DNA of 64,000 bases from Methylobacterium sp. B4 (lineage in GTDB: Bacteria; Pseudomonadota; Alphaproteobacteria; Rhizobiales; Beijerinckiaceae), in contig NZ_QJJJ01000009.1 of assembly GCF_003201865.1 (NCBI RefSeq), positions 62,001-126,000 on the forward strand, in the 5' to 3' direction. This document shows positions 46,313 through 53,653 of this stretch, in pieces. Both the position numbers and the translations under genes were made by a program. The notes under the pieces were generated by a model. That model did no database searches. It was not told the DNA's origin and saw only the letters and a program-made list of their open reading frames with translations. Position 1 is the first letter of the stretch, and the number at the start of each line of letters is the position of its first letter.

Positions 46313-47136
46313 GCGAGCCTCCGACGGATCTCGGCGACGAGGCCGGGCAGGCATTCCGCCAGGAGGATGGCGTCCCGGAGCGCGTCGTGACCGGCGTCCC
46401 GGTCGCCGCGGCTGACGCCGAGCCGGTTGGCCAACGCGTCGAGCGTGCCGGGCTCACCCGGCCAGAGCAGCTTGCAGAGTATGCGGGTGTCGACCACGGC
46501 CCCGGGCCAGTCCCGGAAGCCCAGGTCGAGGCGGTTGCACTCCATTTCCAGGAAGCCGACGTCGAAAGGCGCGTTGTGGGCGACGACGGTTCGGCCGGCG
46601 ACGAGATCGTAGATCTCGTAGGCGAGCCCCTTCGAGAACGGCTGCCTCGTCGCGAGGACTTCGTCCGTCAGGCCGTGCACCGCGGCGGCCTGGGGCGAGC
46701 TCGGGCGACCGGGGTTGACCGTCGCGCGGAACGGATTGTCGGCTCCCACGTCGTCGAGGTGTCGGAACCCCGGCTTGACGGGGCCGCGCCCCGTGATGTG
46801 GCACGGGTAGAGCCCGACGCTGACGACGCGGTCGCCGTCGAGCGCGTGCAGGCCGGTCGTCTCGCAATCGAGGGCAACGATGTCGCCCTGCGTGAGTAGC
46901 CACAGGATCGTGAGCAGGTCGGGCAGGCGCTCGACGTCGATGGCGTCCTTCCCGGAGACGCGCGTGACGACGGCGTGGTGGAGCGAGCCCACGCGGGCCT
47001 CGCGGTCGGCGACGAGGGCGCGGGTCAGGGCGATCTCGCGACCGGTCAGGCAATCCATCTCGGCGCGGACGTAGGCGAGCTCGTCGGCGGGATGGAGCGC
47101 CGCGACGGCGGCGACGGCGGTTTCACTTTTCTGCAT
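46309..47136 (-). CDS. DnaQ-like 3'-5' exonuclease
   Basis: A 275-residue protein from ATG 47136. Residues 84-265 form a DEDDh exonuclease: ExoI Asp90 and Glu92 in ALDCETTGLHALDGD, ExoII HNAPFDVGFLEME near 185-197, and ExoIII with GHDALRDAILLAE. The fold matches DNA polymerase III epsilon and phage exonucleases, acting on single-stranded DNA or RNA ends. The first 80 residues are a helical extension of unknown role. It overlaps the HTH gene by 14 bases. Confidence 0.85.
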   Translation of the reverse strand: MQKSETAVAAVAALHPADELAYVRAEMDCLTGREIALTRALVADREARVGSLHHAVVTRVSGKDAIDVERLPDLLTILWLLTQGDIVALDCETTGLHALDGDRVVSVGLYPCHITGRGPVKPGFRHLDDVGADNPFRATVNPGRPSSPQAAAVHGLTDEVLATRQPFSKGLAYEIYDLVAGRTVVAHNAPFDVGFLEMECNRLDLGFRDWPGAVVDTRILCKLLWPGEPGTLDALANRLGVSRGDRDAGHDALRDAILLAECLPGLVAEIRRRLA

Positions 47137-47365
47137 AGGGCGGCTCCCAGATCTCGCTGTACGTGGCGGGGTCGCGCGCCAGGCCGAGCGCGCGGAGGAT
47201 CTTCGGTCCGGGCTCGAGCCGGCCGCTGATGACGCCCGAGACGTACGTGTCGGCGACGTCGTGGACGCGGGCCCACGCGCGCTGCCCGCCGCGACGGCAG
47301 CATTCGTCCCGCAGGCGGGCGCGAACGTCCGTCGCCGATAGTTGTGGTCCCCTGCGCCTCAGCAC
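47123..47365 (-). CDS. Small HTH regulator heading the leftward operon
   Basis: About 80 residues from GTG 47365, supported by GGGAG eight bases upstream; an ATG at 47410 has no ribosome site. The core (GGQRAWARVHDVADTYVSGVISGRLEPGPKILRALGL in pattern) is an XRE-type helix-turn-helix: the helix reading VADTYVSGVISGR, then the E-P-G...IL-ALG close common in phage regulators. It is the first gene of the leftward operon and is the best candidate to bind the TGTACA palindromes upstream. Confidence 0.75.
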   Translation of the reverse strand: MLRRRGPQLSATDVRARLRDECCRRGGQRAWARVHDVADTYVSGVISGRLEPGPKILRALGLARDPATYSEIWEPPYAEK

Positions 47366-47501
47366 ACGACAGCTCCCGTCAGAACGCGACGAGGCAAAAG
47401 TAGACCGCATTCTAGGATTCGCAAGACATATCGCAGCGACTGGCTGGGTGTAATTCACTGTCGCGCCGGGGGCTTTGGGTGCAATCCGCTGTTAGGGCGG
47501 T

Positions 47502-47534
47502 GTGTACAATGTACACGACTTGTACAATGTACAA
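47502..47534. promoter_or_regulatory. Two tandem TGTACA palindromes (operator candidate)
   Basis: Two 15-base palindromes, gtgtacaatgtacac (47502-47516) and ttgtacaatgtacaa (47520-47534), share the core tgtacaatgtaca and are centred 18 bases apart. They sit between the divergent HTH gene and the gene at 47598. Such paired dyads are typical repressor sites in lysogeny-type switches. Confidence 0.8.
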
Positions 47535-47597
47535 GTTGGCTGTCCCTCTGCTTACGGGATCGCTTGCCCGCCGAAGGGCACGGTGGCACGCTGCGGC

Positions 47598-48173
47598 ATG
47601 ATTATTTCGCGCCTTACCGCCGATTCGTGGCTTTGGACCGCGATGCTCGCAGACCCGGCCACGGGCCACGTTTGCAACGACCGCCCCATCAGGGCCGCGC
47701 GCTGGGAGGGGGCGGGCCTCAACCTGGTCGGCGTCTACGAGCTGGATGCCGAGCCGGGGACGCTCGTCGTGACGACGCGGGCCGGGATGTCCTCGCAGGG
47801 AACCGGCCCGTGGGGCGGAGGGCACGTCGTCCACCGCCTCGGAGCACACGGGTCGCTCGCGCACGTTCCAATGGCGGATGCGGCCGACGAGCTCGATCCC
47901 GCGGGCACCGAGGCGCGCCTGAACCGCCGCCTCGCGCTGGCGGCAGGCCTCGGGGCCGAGCCGCGACGGGTTCGGCTATGGGAGGACCACGGCCTCGTGG
48001 ATGACACGATGGCCGCCTGGGGCAGCTACTGGGCCGTCGTCGTGCGCACGACCGCCCGGCAGGCTTGGCTCCGGGCCCCAACGCTCGCCGAGATGCGCCA
48101 GATGGGCCTGCCCCTCACTCGGAATGACACTCCCGAGGCCCGCGCCGCGGCGGCCCGGATCAGGAGCGCGTGA
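47598..48173 (+). CDS. Hypothetical protein
   Basis: 191 residues from ATG 47598. It looks like a soluble, beta-rich protein (SWLWTAMLADPATGHVCND, LVGVYELDAEPGTLVVTT) with a helical C-terminus. It is the first rightward gene after the palindromes and so is probably controlled by them. No recognised family. Confidence 0.6.
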   Translation: MIISRLTADSWLWTAMLADPATGHVCNDRPIRAARWEGAGLNLVGVYELDAEPGTLVVTTRAGMSSQGTGPWGGGHVVHRLGAHGSLAHVPMADAADELDPAGTEARLNRRLALAAGLGAEPRRVRLWEDHGLVDDTMAAWGSYWAVVVRTTARQAWLRAPTLAEMRQMGLPLTRNDTPEARAAAARIRSA

Positions 48174-48257
48174 AAAAACCGCACGTGCGGTCTGGTGGCA
48201 TGCGTACGTGCGGGGAAAAATCGTCCCGGGACCGCACGAACGGGAAGGGACGACGAC

Positions 48258-48851
48258 ATGCGTACACTGAGGCGGATGGCCGTCATGGTGATGCTGATGA
48301 TGGCGGCGATGACGAAGACGGCGTGGGAGGCTGGGCGGTGGATCGTCCGAAGCGTCTTCCCGAACATGGCGCCGCCCCCCGGCGCCGAGGTCGAGGACGC
48401 CCTGGAGCGCGTCGCCGCCGCCCCCGAATCCGGCGGGAAGGCCGCCTTGCCGGATCTCGACGTCGACGCCGGGCGCATCACCTTCGACTACGCCCTGTCG
48501 GCGCTCTCCGGGGGCCGCCACCCGGCCCCTGACATGACCCGCCTGCCGGAGGACATCGCCAAGTGGATCGCGAAGCTGAGCCCGGCCGATCTCCACCGGC
48601 TGACGCAGCACGGCGCTGCGCGGGTCGGCGAGCACGTCCTCGGCGAGCGCCCCATCGCGGATCTGCCCCTCTGCCGGGAGGCCCGTGTCGGCAAGGGCTT
48701 CGCCCGGGTCGGCGACAAGATCGTCCTTGTCGGCAAGCGCGCCGCCGACGAGCCGGTCAAGCCTCAGTCCGACGACCCGCGGGCCCACGCCCTGGCGATC
48801 CTGGAGGATCTGATCGACGACCAGCCGGAGCCCGCCAAGCTCGCGGCCTGA
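48258..48851 (+). CDS. Hypothetical protein with N-terminal membrane segment
   Basis: 197 residues from ATG 48258. A Met-rich hydrophobic stretch (residues 7-18) could be a membrane anchor or signal. The rest is acidic and globular, with LPEDIAKWIAKLSPADLHRLTQHG as a helical core. The upstream gap contains the perfect palindrome ccgcacgtgcgg at 48179-48190. A strong terminator follows, so it ends a transcription unit that may begin at 47598. Confidence 0.6.
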   Translation: MRTLRRMAVMVMLMMAAMTKTAWEAGRWIVRSVFPNMAPPPGAEVEDALERVAAAPESGGKAALPDLDVDAGRITFDYALSALSGGRHPAPDMTRLPEDIAKWIAKLSPADLHRLTQHGAARVGEHVLGERPIADLPLCREARVGKGFARVGDKIVLVGKRAADEPVKPQSDDPRAHALAILEDLIDDQPEPAKLAA

Positions 48852-48875
48852 TCACGCCGGACACCCCGCAACGAA

Positions 48876-48907
48876 AGAGGGCCGCCCCGGCGCCGGGGCG
48901 GCCCTCT
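48876..48907 (+). terminator. Strong Rho-independent terminator
   Basis: A perfect 32-base palindrome (left arm agagggccgccccggc, right arm its complement) 25 bases after the stop at 48851, followed by CTTTTTG. Confidence 0.88.
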
Positions 48908-49041
48908 CTTTTTGCCTGCGTCGGACTGCGACAGCCTGCCACGCCGGACGCGGCAGAAATGGCTTGTCCCTTACCCTGTGCACACTTGTGCGCACATTGT
49001 CATGCTCTCGTGTGCGCACGTCGTGCCGCGAGGGCATCCCG

Positions 49042-49359
49042 TCATGCCGCGCGGTTTCCGCGGAGGGTCCGGAGCGCGCCCTTCACGTCGTCGAGTTGCC
49101 CCTCGGCGCGCAGGGCCCGCATCCGCATCGCGGAGAGCTCGGCACGAAGCCGGGCGTTGTCGGCCTCCAGGGCGTCGATCCGCTCCCCGTCCGCACGCAC
49201 CCGGGCGGCGACCTTCCCTACGGCGCTCAGGTTCCGGTCGCGCTGCTCGAAGGCGGCATCCTGGCGGGCCTCGACGCGGTCCATGTGCAGGTTGAAGGCC
49301 GCCACCGCCAGGCGCTGGAAGCCGCTATCGAAACCCTCGGCGATGTTCGTGGCGTTCAT
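49042..49359 (-). CDS. Coiled-coil protein, unknown
   Basis: About 105 residues from ATG 49359, preceded by AGGGAGG. Heptad-rich helices run through most of it (VEARQDAAFEQRDRNLSAV, ERIDALEADNARLRAELSAM), so it should form a coiled coil. Phage and plasmid accessory proteins of this kind are common. No function can be assigned. Confidence 0.6.
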   Translation of the reverse strand: MNATNIAEGFDSGFQRLAVAAFNLHMDRVEARQDAAFEQRDRNLSAVGKVAARVRADGERIDALEADNARLRAELSAMRMRALRAEGQLDDVKGALRTLRGNRAA

Positions 49360-49509
49360 GGCGGCCTCCCTGTTCGAGGCGACGATCCCAGCTCGTCGAA
49401 TCGCCCGCAAGCCGCGATTGCCCCCTTGGTAAATGCTTCCCTGGGCGGTTGGTTCGTATTCCCCGGTTTTCGGACGACCCTCCGGCCGGGGTTCGTACGG
49501 TTAGGGAGC

Positions 49510-49540
49510 GCCCCGTTACTCCTGTGTTCTGTAACGGGGC
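49510..49540. repeat. 10-bp inverted repeat
   Basis: gccccgttac at 49510-49519 and gtaacggggc at 49531-49540, separated by 11 bases. The half-motif gtaacg recurs at 49552. It could be a terminator stem without T-run or a protein-binding site. Confidence 0.7.
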
Positions 49541-49592
49541 TGCGGGGTTGTGTAACGAAAAGTCAGGGAAGCACGTACCCCGCGGGGCCGCC

Positions 49593-49700
49593 TCAGGTCT
49601 CGGTGCCGGCGACGCTCAGCGTCAGGTCGGAGGCGGCCGCGTCGGCGGAGGCCGGCCCCATTACGGCGAGGACGTCCCCGGGCATGACTTGAATGCGCCA
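49593..49700 (-). pseudogene. Possible C-terminal gene remnant
   Basis: The last 30 or so codons of this leftward frame (QVMPGDVLAVMGPASADAA and onward to a stop at 49593) look like real protein sequence. Upstream codons look random and no ribosome site or start fits. It may be the cut end of a gene lost at an insertion junction. Weak evidence. Confidence 0.3.
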
Positions 49701-50032
49701 GAAGCCGACATCAGCGCGCTGCCCAAAACCGGAGCTTAGGCTTCGCGCTCCATGTCGGTCATTAAGGCTGATTTCGTCGTTTCCGAAACTGGACGTTACA
49801 AGCGCCGAGTGGCAGGTGGCCCGTGAGCGGACGTTTCCCGCAACCCGTGTCCTTGGCGACTGCCCTCGATCCAATTTCCCGGTGCGCAACGAGACCGGAC
49901 GAAAGTGCGAGGGACGATCTGCGCGCGATAGGAGCCCTGGAGGCTTACCGGCATCTCCACGTGCTCCCGTATATGGTGGCGAGCGGGGACGGCCCTGTAC
50001 GTCTAAGCCGGCACGGAGCGGAGTGACCGAAG

Positions 50033-51055
50033 GTGGAAATTAGCGGCGAAGGCCTCGACGACATCCTGATCGAGCTCTACCGGCGGCTGCTCGACCAAGG
50101 CGCTCGTAATAAGGGATCCCGTGGCGAAACGATCGAGATGCTGGGCGTCGCGCTCCGCATCGCCAAGCCCAGGGCACGCCTGAGTCGATCCGAGAATCGA
50201 GGCAAGCCGTTCAGCGCGCTCGGCGAGTTCTTCTGGTACCTAACCCAGTCGAACAGGCTCGATTTCATCGAGCCGTACATCCCCGACTATAGGAAGGAGG
50301 CCGTCGACGGCGTTGTGCCTGGTGGGTACGGCCCCCGTCTCTTCGCCATGCGAAACGGCATCGATCAGGTCGATAGCGTCATCCGCCTGCTGCGGTACAA
50401 GCCCTCGTCCAAGCGCGCCGTCATCCAGCTCTTCAACGCCGAGGACATCGCGCTCGACTATCCTGCCGATCTCGGCACTCCGTTCCATCACCCCGAGACC
50501 CCGTGCACGATCAGCCTGCAGTTCCACCTTAGGGACGGCTCGCTGCACATGTCGGTCAACATGCGCTCTAACGACGCCGTCCTCGGATTGCCGCACGACG
50601 TCTTCTGCTTCTCGATGTTGCAGGAGATGACGGCGAGGCGCCTGGGAGTCGAGCTCGGAGAGTACCTACACTATGTCGGGAGCATGCATTTCTACGACGA
50701 TCGCCACGAAACGCTCCTTGAGTATCTGGACGAAGGGTACCAGCGAACGTTCGAAATGCCTGAGATGCCGAAGGGCGACCCCTTCGAGCATGTCGACGCT
50801 CTCGTGGCCGCCGAGGGGCGGGTCCGATTGAAAGAACGGGTCGTCGCCGGCGAACTCCTGCCGGAACCTTACTGGGCCGACATCCTGCGGATGATGCAGG
50901 TGTTCTGGTCCTCAGGTGACGAGGCTCGCCTCGACGAGTTGAAGGCCGAGCTTCAAGAGCCTGCTTACCGTGCCTATATTGAGGGCCGCCGGGGAGCGAG
51001 GCTCAAGGAACCGTCGCCCCGCGAACCCGTCGACGCGAGGAGGAAGCCGGAGTGA
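50033..51055 (+). CDS. Thymidylate-synthase homologue, predicted dCMP hydroxymethylase/methylase
   Basis: 340 residues from GTG 50033. The thymidylate synthase fold is clear: Glu65 in LGEFFWYL (E. coli Glu58), catalytic Cys158 in ETPCTISLQF, RSND at 178-181, GLPHDVFCFSMLQ, and His219/Tyr221 in VGSMHFYD. The residue that selects dUMP (Asn177 in E. coli, Asn229 in L. casei) is Asp189 here. The same change marks dCMP hydroxymethylases such as T4 gp42, and Asn-to-Asp mutants of TS accept dCMP. The folate-contacting Trp is also not evident. I infer a 5-hydroxymethyl- or methyl-dCMP-forming enzyme. Its stop overlaps the next start (GTGA). Confidence 0.8.
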   Translation: MEISGEGLDDILIELYRRLLDQGARNKGSRGETIEMLGVALRIAKPRARLSRSENRGKPFSALGEFFWYLTQSNRLDFIEPYIPDYRKEAVDGVVPGGYGPRLFAMRNGIDQVDSVIRLLRYKPSSKRAVIQLFNAEDIALDYPADLGTPFHHPETPCTISLQFHLRDGSLHMSVNMRSNDAVLGLPHDVFCFSMLQEMTARRLGVELGEYLHYVGSMHFYDDRHETLLEYLDEGYQRTFEMPEMPKGDPFEHVDALVAAEGRVRLKERVVAGELLPEPYWADILRMMQVFWSSGDEARLDELKAELQEPAYRAYIEGRRGARLKEPSPREPVDARRKPE

Positions 51056-51963
51056 CGTGGGCGTCCTGGGCCGGGGAGAAGACGCGCATCGCGAACTCCC
51101 TGAGCCGGCACCAGCATCCTCTCCCGGGCATCGCGGCGCCCGCGGCGCTCGACTGCCTCGCCACGCAGTTCATCGCCAGCCTGCGGCGCGAGAGCTACTA
51201 CCAGGTCGTCCAGCGCGGGCCGATCCATCCCCGTCGGGCCGACCCGAACGATCCCGGGTTCGATGCCGAACGCGCGGTCGCCTACCACGTGCAGAACGGC
51301 GACGTCGACGAGGCTGCCTGGCTGGTCTTCCTGATGACCCACTTCGCTCGTCCCGTGGATACCGGTTGGCTGCGCTTGCGCGACGTCTACGGTCGGCTCG
51401 GACAGGGAAGGTGGGACTGGGCGACGGTCAGCGGCAACCCCGCGGCCTTCAACGCGTGGCTCGCTGCGAATTGGCAGGGGATCCGCGGCAAGTTCGGCAA
51501 CCACCGCAAGTACGAGAGCCTCCGCCCGAACGCCTCCCGTCCCATGAGCGCGGTAGTTGACAGCTACGTGAGATGGATCGGACCTGCGGGTCACGCCCGC
51601 TTTTTCGCCGATGTCGTCAGGCGGGCCGGCAACGACCCCCACGCCATCTTCGACGTCCTCTACCGCGAGCTCCCGATGCCGACCTTCGGTCGGCTCGCCC
51701 GCTTCGACTACCTTTCCCTGATCGGTCGATACCGGATCGCGCCCATAGCGGCCGGGTCCGCCTACCTCGACGGCGCCACCGGCCCAGCGATGGGAGCCCG
51801 CCTGCTCCTCGACGGACAGGCGCGGAGCGCGACGCCGCTCCACGTGCTGCAGGCGCGGCTCGACATTCTCGACCGGGACCTGGGCGTGGGCATGGCGGTT
51901 ATGGAGGACGCTCTCTGCAATTGGCAGAAGAGCCCCGACAGGTTCGTCCACTTCAAGGGCTAG
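51052..51963 (+). CDS. Alpha-glutamyl/putrescinyl-thymine pyrophosphorylase-like protein (clade 3)
   Basis: 303 residues from GTG 51052, coupled to the upstream gene by a four-base overlap. Motifs I associate with the aGPT-pyrophosphorylase clade 3 family are FGNHRKYES (148-156), FGRLARFDYLSLIG (212-225), DGATGPAMGARLLL (240-253) and MEDALCNWQK (284-293). The family was defined computationally. Its phage members transfer amino acids or putrescine onto activated 5-hydroxymethyl pyrimidines in DNA. Here the partner is a TS-like hydroxymethylase, the pairing expected for such chemistry. The 5hm-pyrimidine kinase of the phage pathways is absent nearby. The stop shares bases with the convergent stop. 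Confidence 0.75.
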   Translation: MTWASWAGEKTRIANSLSRHQHPLPGIAAPAALDCLATQFIASLRRESYYQVVQRGPIHPRRADPNDPGFDAERAVAYHVQNGDVDEAAWLVFLMTHFARPVDTGWLRLRDVYGRLGQGRWDWATVSGNPAAFNAWLAANWQGIRGKFGNHRKYESLRPNASRPMSAVVDSYVRWIGPAGHARFFADVVRRAGNDPHAIFDVLYRELPMPTFGRLARFDYLSLIGRYRIAPIAAGSAYLDGATGPAMGARLLLDGQARSATPLHVLQARLDILDRDLGVGMAVMEDALCNWQKSPDRFVHFKG

Positions 51964-53063
51964 GGCAGCGCCTCGCGGATGTCGTCCCAGTTCCAACGCC
52001 GCTTCAAGGTGTTCAGGCGGTCGTAGGGGATCATCCCGCTATGCTGCATCTGGCCGACGATTATGCCCGCGGCGATCCCGACCGATACGCTGAACCGCAG
52101 CACTGCGGTGCGGTCCGGGCGCAGGACCTCGAACTCGGCACGGCGGCTCGCGGGAATGATGCAATCACGCGCGAACTCGTTCGCCTCGCGTTCGTGCTCG
52201 TCGGCGGTCGTGCCCTCGCCATCGACGAACGTGGCCCCTGCATGAAGGAGCAGGTGACCGAGCTCATGGAAGAGCGTGAACCAGAAATGGTCGTCCGAGC
52301 GATGCCGAAAGCTCATCAGGACCATGGCCTTCGTCGGCGAGAGCATCCGGGCTGCTCCGCTGGCCCTGCACCCGTCGGGCGCGCGTACGACCGACAGGGC
52401 CACCCCGACGCTGCCGAGCATGGCCCTGAGCCTCGGGAGGAAACGGGCGGGCTGGCTGATGCTCGTGAGGGTCCGGATCTCGGGAACGAGCGTGCGCAGC
52501 GCGTCGGGATCCCAGCACCCCGTTTGGATCAACGACGCCTCAAGCTCGCCAAGCCGCAGCCATGTCGTCGTGGCGCCTTCGCTGGACGAGAAGGAGTTTG
52601 ACGTCCTGAAGCGCGTCTCGCTGGTCGAGGCGTAACGCCGTGCCCAAGCGTCTGGCCCGTTCACGTTGAAGAACGCCAGTCGTTGCCGCACGGCGGAGCG
52701 CTTCTCGCCCTCGGTCATTCTCGCCCGCCCGGTCGAGCCCGGGATCGGCACGCGCTCCAGCCACTCGACAAAGTGGCCTGACACGACGGCGCTGACGACC
52801 CGCTCCAACGCTTCCTCGTACCCGGATTGACGCCTGAGCCAGAAGCCCGGGGTGCCCCCGAGGACCGAGGCCAACTCGTCCGCGAGCTTGCCGTCGATCC
52901 GGACGCTGCCCGAGACCAGCCCACGCAGCGTCTCGATGCCGCCGTCCAGCGAAGCGGACACGTCCACAGCGCTCAGATTGCGTCGCTCCATGAGCGAGAG
53001 CACCGAGTCGCCCGGCTTGGAGAACCAGTCGCGTTGGAGGGACTGCTCGTGGATCATGGACAA
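51960..53063 (-). CDS. XRE-HTH / ImmA-IrrE metallopeptidase fusion
   Basis: 367 residues. The start at 53063 overlaps the toxin-like gene by ten bases. Residues 18-80 form a HigA-type helix-turn-helix (MERRNLSAVDVSASL ... TPGFWLRRQSGYEEAL). A linker of about 120 residues leads to an M78 (ImmA/IrrE) zinc peptidase with HELGH (His266, Glu267, His270) and EREANEFARDCIIP as third-ligand helix. ImmA/IrrE proteins cleave repressors or antitoxins when activated. It is read as an antitoxin-like regulator with a protease switch. It converges on the pyrophosphorylase-like gene. Confidence 0.88.
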   Translation of the reverse strand: MSMIHEQSLQRDWFSKPGDSVLSLMERRNLSAVDVSASLDGGIETLRGLVSGSVRIDGKLADELASVLGGTPGFWLRRQSGYEEALERVVSAVVSGHFVEWLERVPIPGSTGRARMTEGEKRSAVRQRLAFFNVNGPDAWARRYASTSETRFRTSNSFSSSEGATTTWLRLGELEASLIQTGCWDPDALRTLVPEIRTLTSISQPARFLPRLRAMLGSVGVALSVVRAPDGCRASGAARMLSPTKAMVLMSFRHRSDDHFWFTLFHELGHLLLHAGATFVDGEGTTADEHEREANEFARDCIIPASRRAEFEVLRPDRTAVLRFSVSVGIAAGIIVGQMQHSGMIPYDRLNTLKRRWNWDDIREALP

Positions 53064-53377
53064 CTGACAAGCTCGACCAGCTTAAGATACCGGACCGTGG
53101 ACCAGTTCGGCACGCCGTCGGCGGAGCGCTCGAATCTGACCCCGGCAGGCACGAGTGTCGCACGGAAGTAGGAGCCGATCTCCACCTCGATAGACTTGTC
53201 ACCCGAGATTTTAACGCCCGGCCAGAAACCTACCATCTCTTCCGCCGTCTCGAACGCTTCGAGGTCGGCTATCGTTGCGACGAGCGCTTGGGCAGCGGGG
53301 GCACCGAACGTCGCCTCGCCCTCATCGATCTTACAGCAGAGAACCTGCTGTTCCCTCGTTTGGTAGGAGATGATCAC
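53054..53377 (-). CDS. HigB/RelE-superfamily toxin-like protein
   Basis: 107 residues from GTG 53377 (MIISYQTREQQVLCCKIDEGEATFG in pattern). It has the small alpha-beta layout of HigB-type killer proteins: N-terminal strand, helix (PAAQALVATIADLEAFETAEEM), then strands ending RYLKLVELV. It precedes the HTH-peptidase gene with a ten-base overlap, the toxin-first order of higBA. RelE-fold members cut mRNA on ribosomes, but catalytic residues vary and cannot be confirmed here. Confidence 0.7.
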   Translation of the reverse strand: MIISYQTREQQVLCCKIDEGEATFGAPAAQALVATIADLEAFETAEEMVGFWPGVKISGDKSIEVEIGSYFRATLVPAGVRFERSADGVPNWSTVRYLKLVELVSCP

Positions 53378-53653
53378 GGTGATCCGCCGCCCGAGCCCGG
53401 CAGCACGCCGCGCCGCCCGGGAAAAGGTTTGGTCACGGGCCAGGCCAACGCAAGGGGCATGACGCAAACCCGGTCACGGATGGGCGCGGCGCGCGAACGC
53501 CGGCCTATCACGCGTCCGCTTTCAATGCTTGGACGCCGACAGCTGCCGGTCCGCTTTCGGCCATGAGTTAGCATGCCGACTGGTCGGCTACGCGCCACAA
53601 GCTGACAATCATCTTCGGTCAATCGAGCGTCCGCTTACTGGGCGAGAGCAGAC
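53378..53653. other. Intergenic stretch before the arsenic cluster
   Basis: About 275 bases with no gene. The part 53500-53640 has the broken, stop-rich look of decayed sequence. It includes short repeated words (gtccgctt at 53513, 53551 and 53630). Confidence 0.4.

Larger units (their letters stand above)
49360..50032. other. Gene-poor stretch, possible internal junction
   Basis: About 670 bases with no intact gene. It contains a hairpin (49510-49540) and a possible remnant of a leftward gene (49593-49700). The part 49740-49990 has low-complexity decay-like sequence with stops in all frames. The DNA on either side differs in gene type, so this may be where two insertions meet. Confidence 0.5.

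Noticed and set aside
49823..50026. Small rightward gene before the TS-like gene
   Set aside because: Composition looks random and it has no credible ribosome site; the stretch appears decayed.
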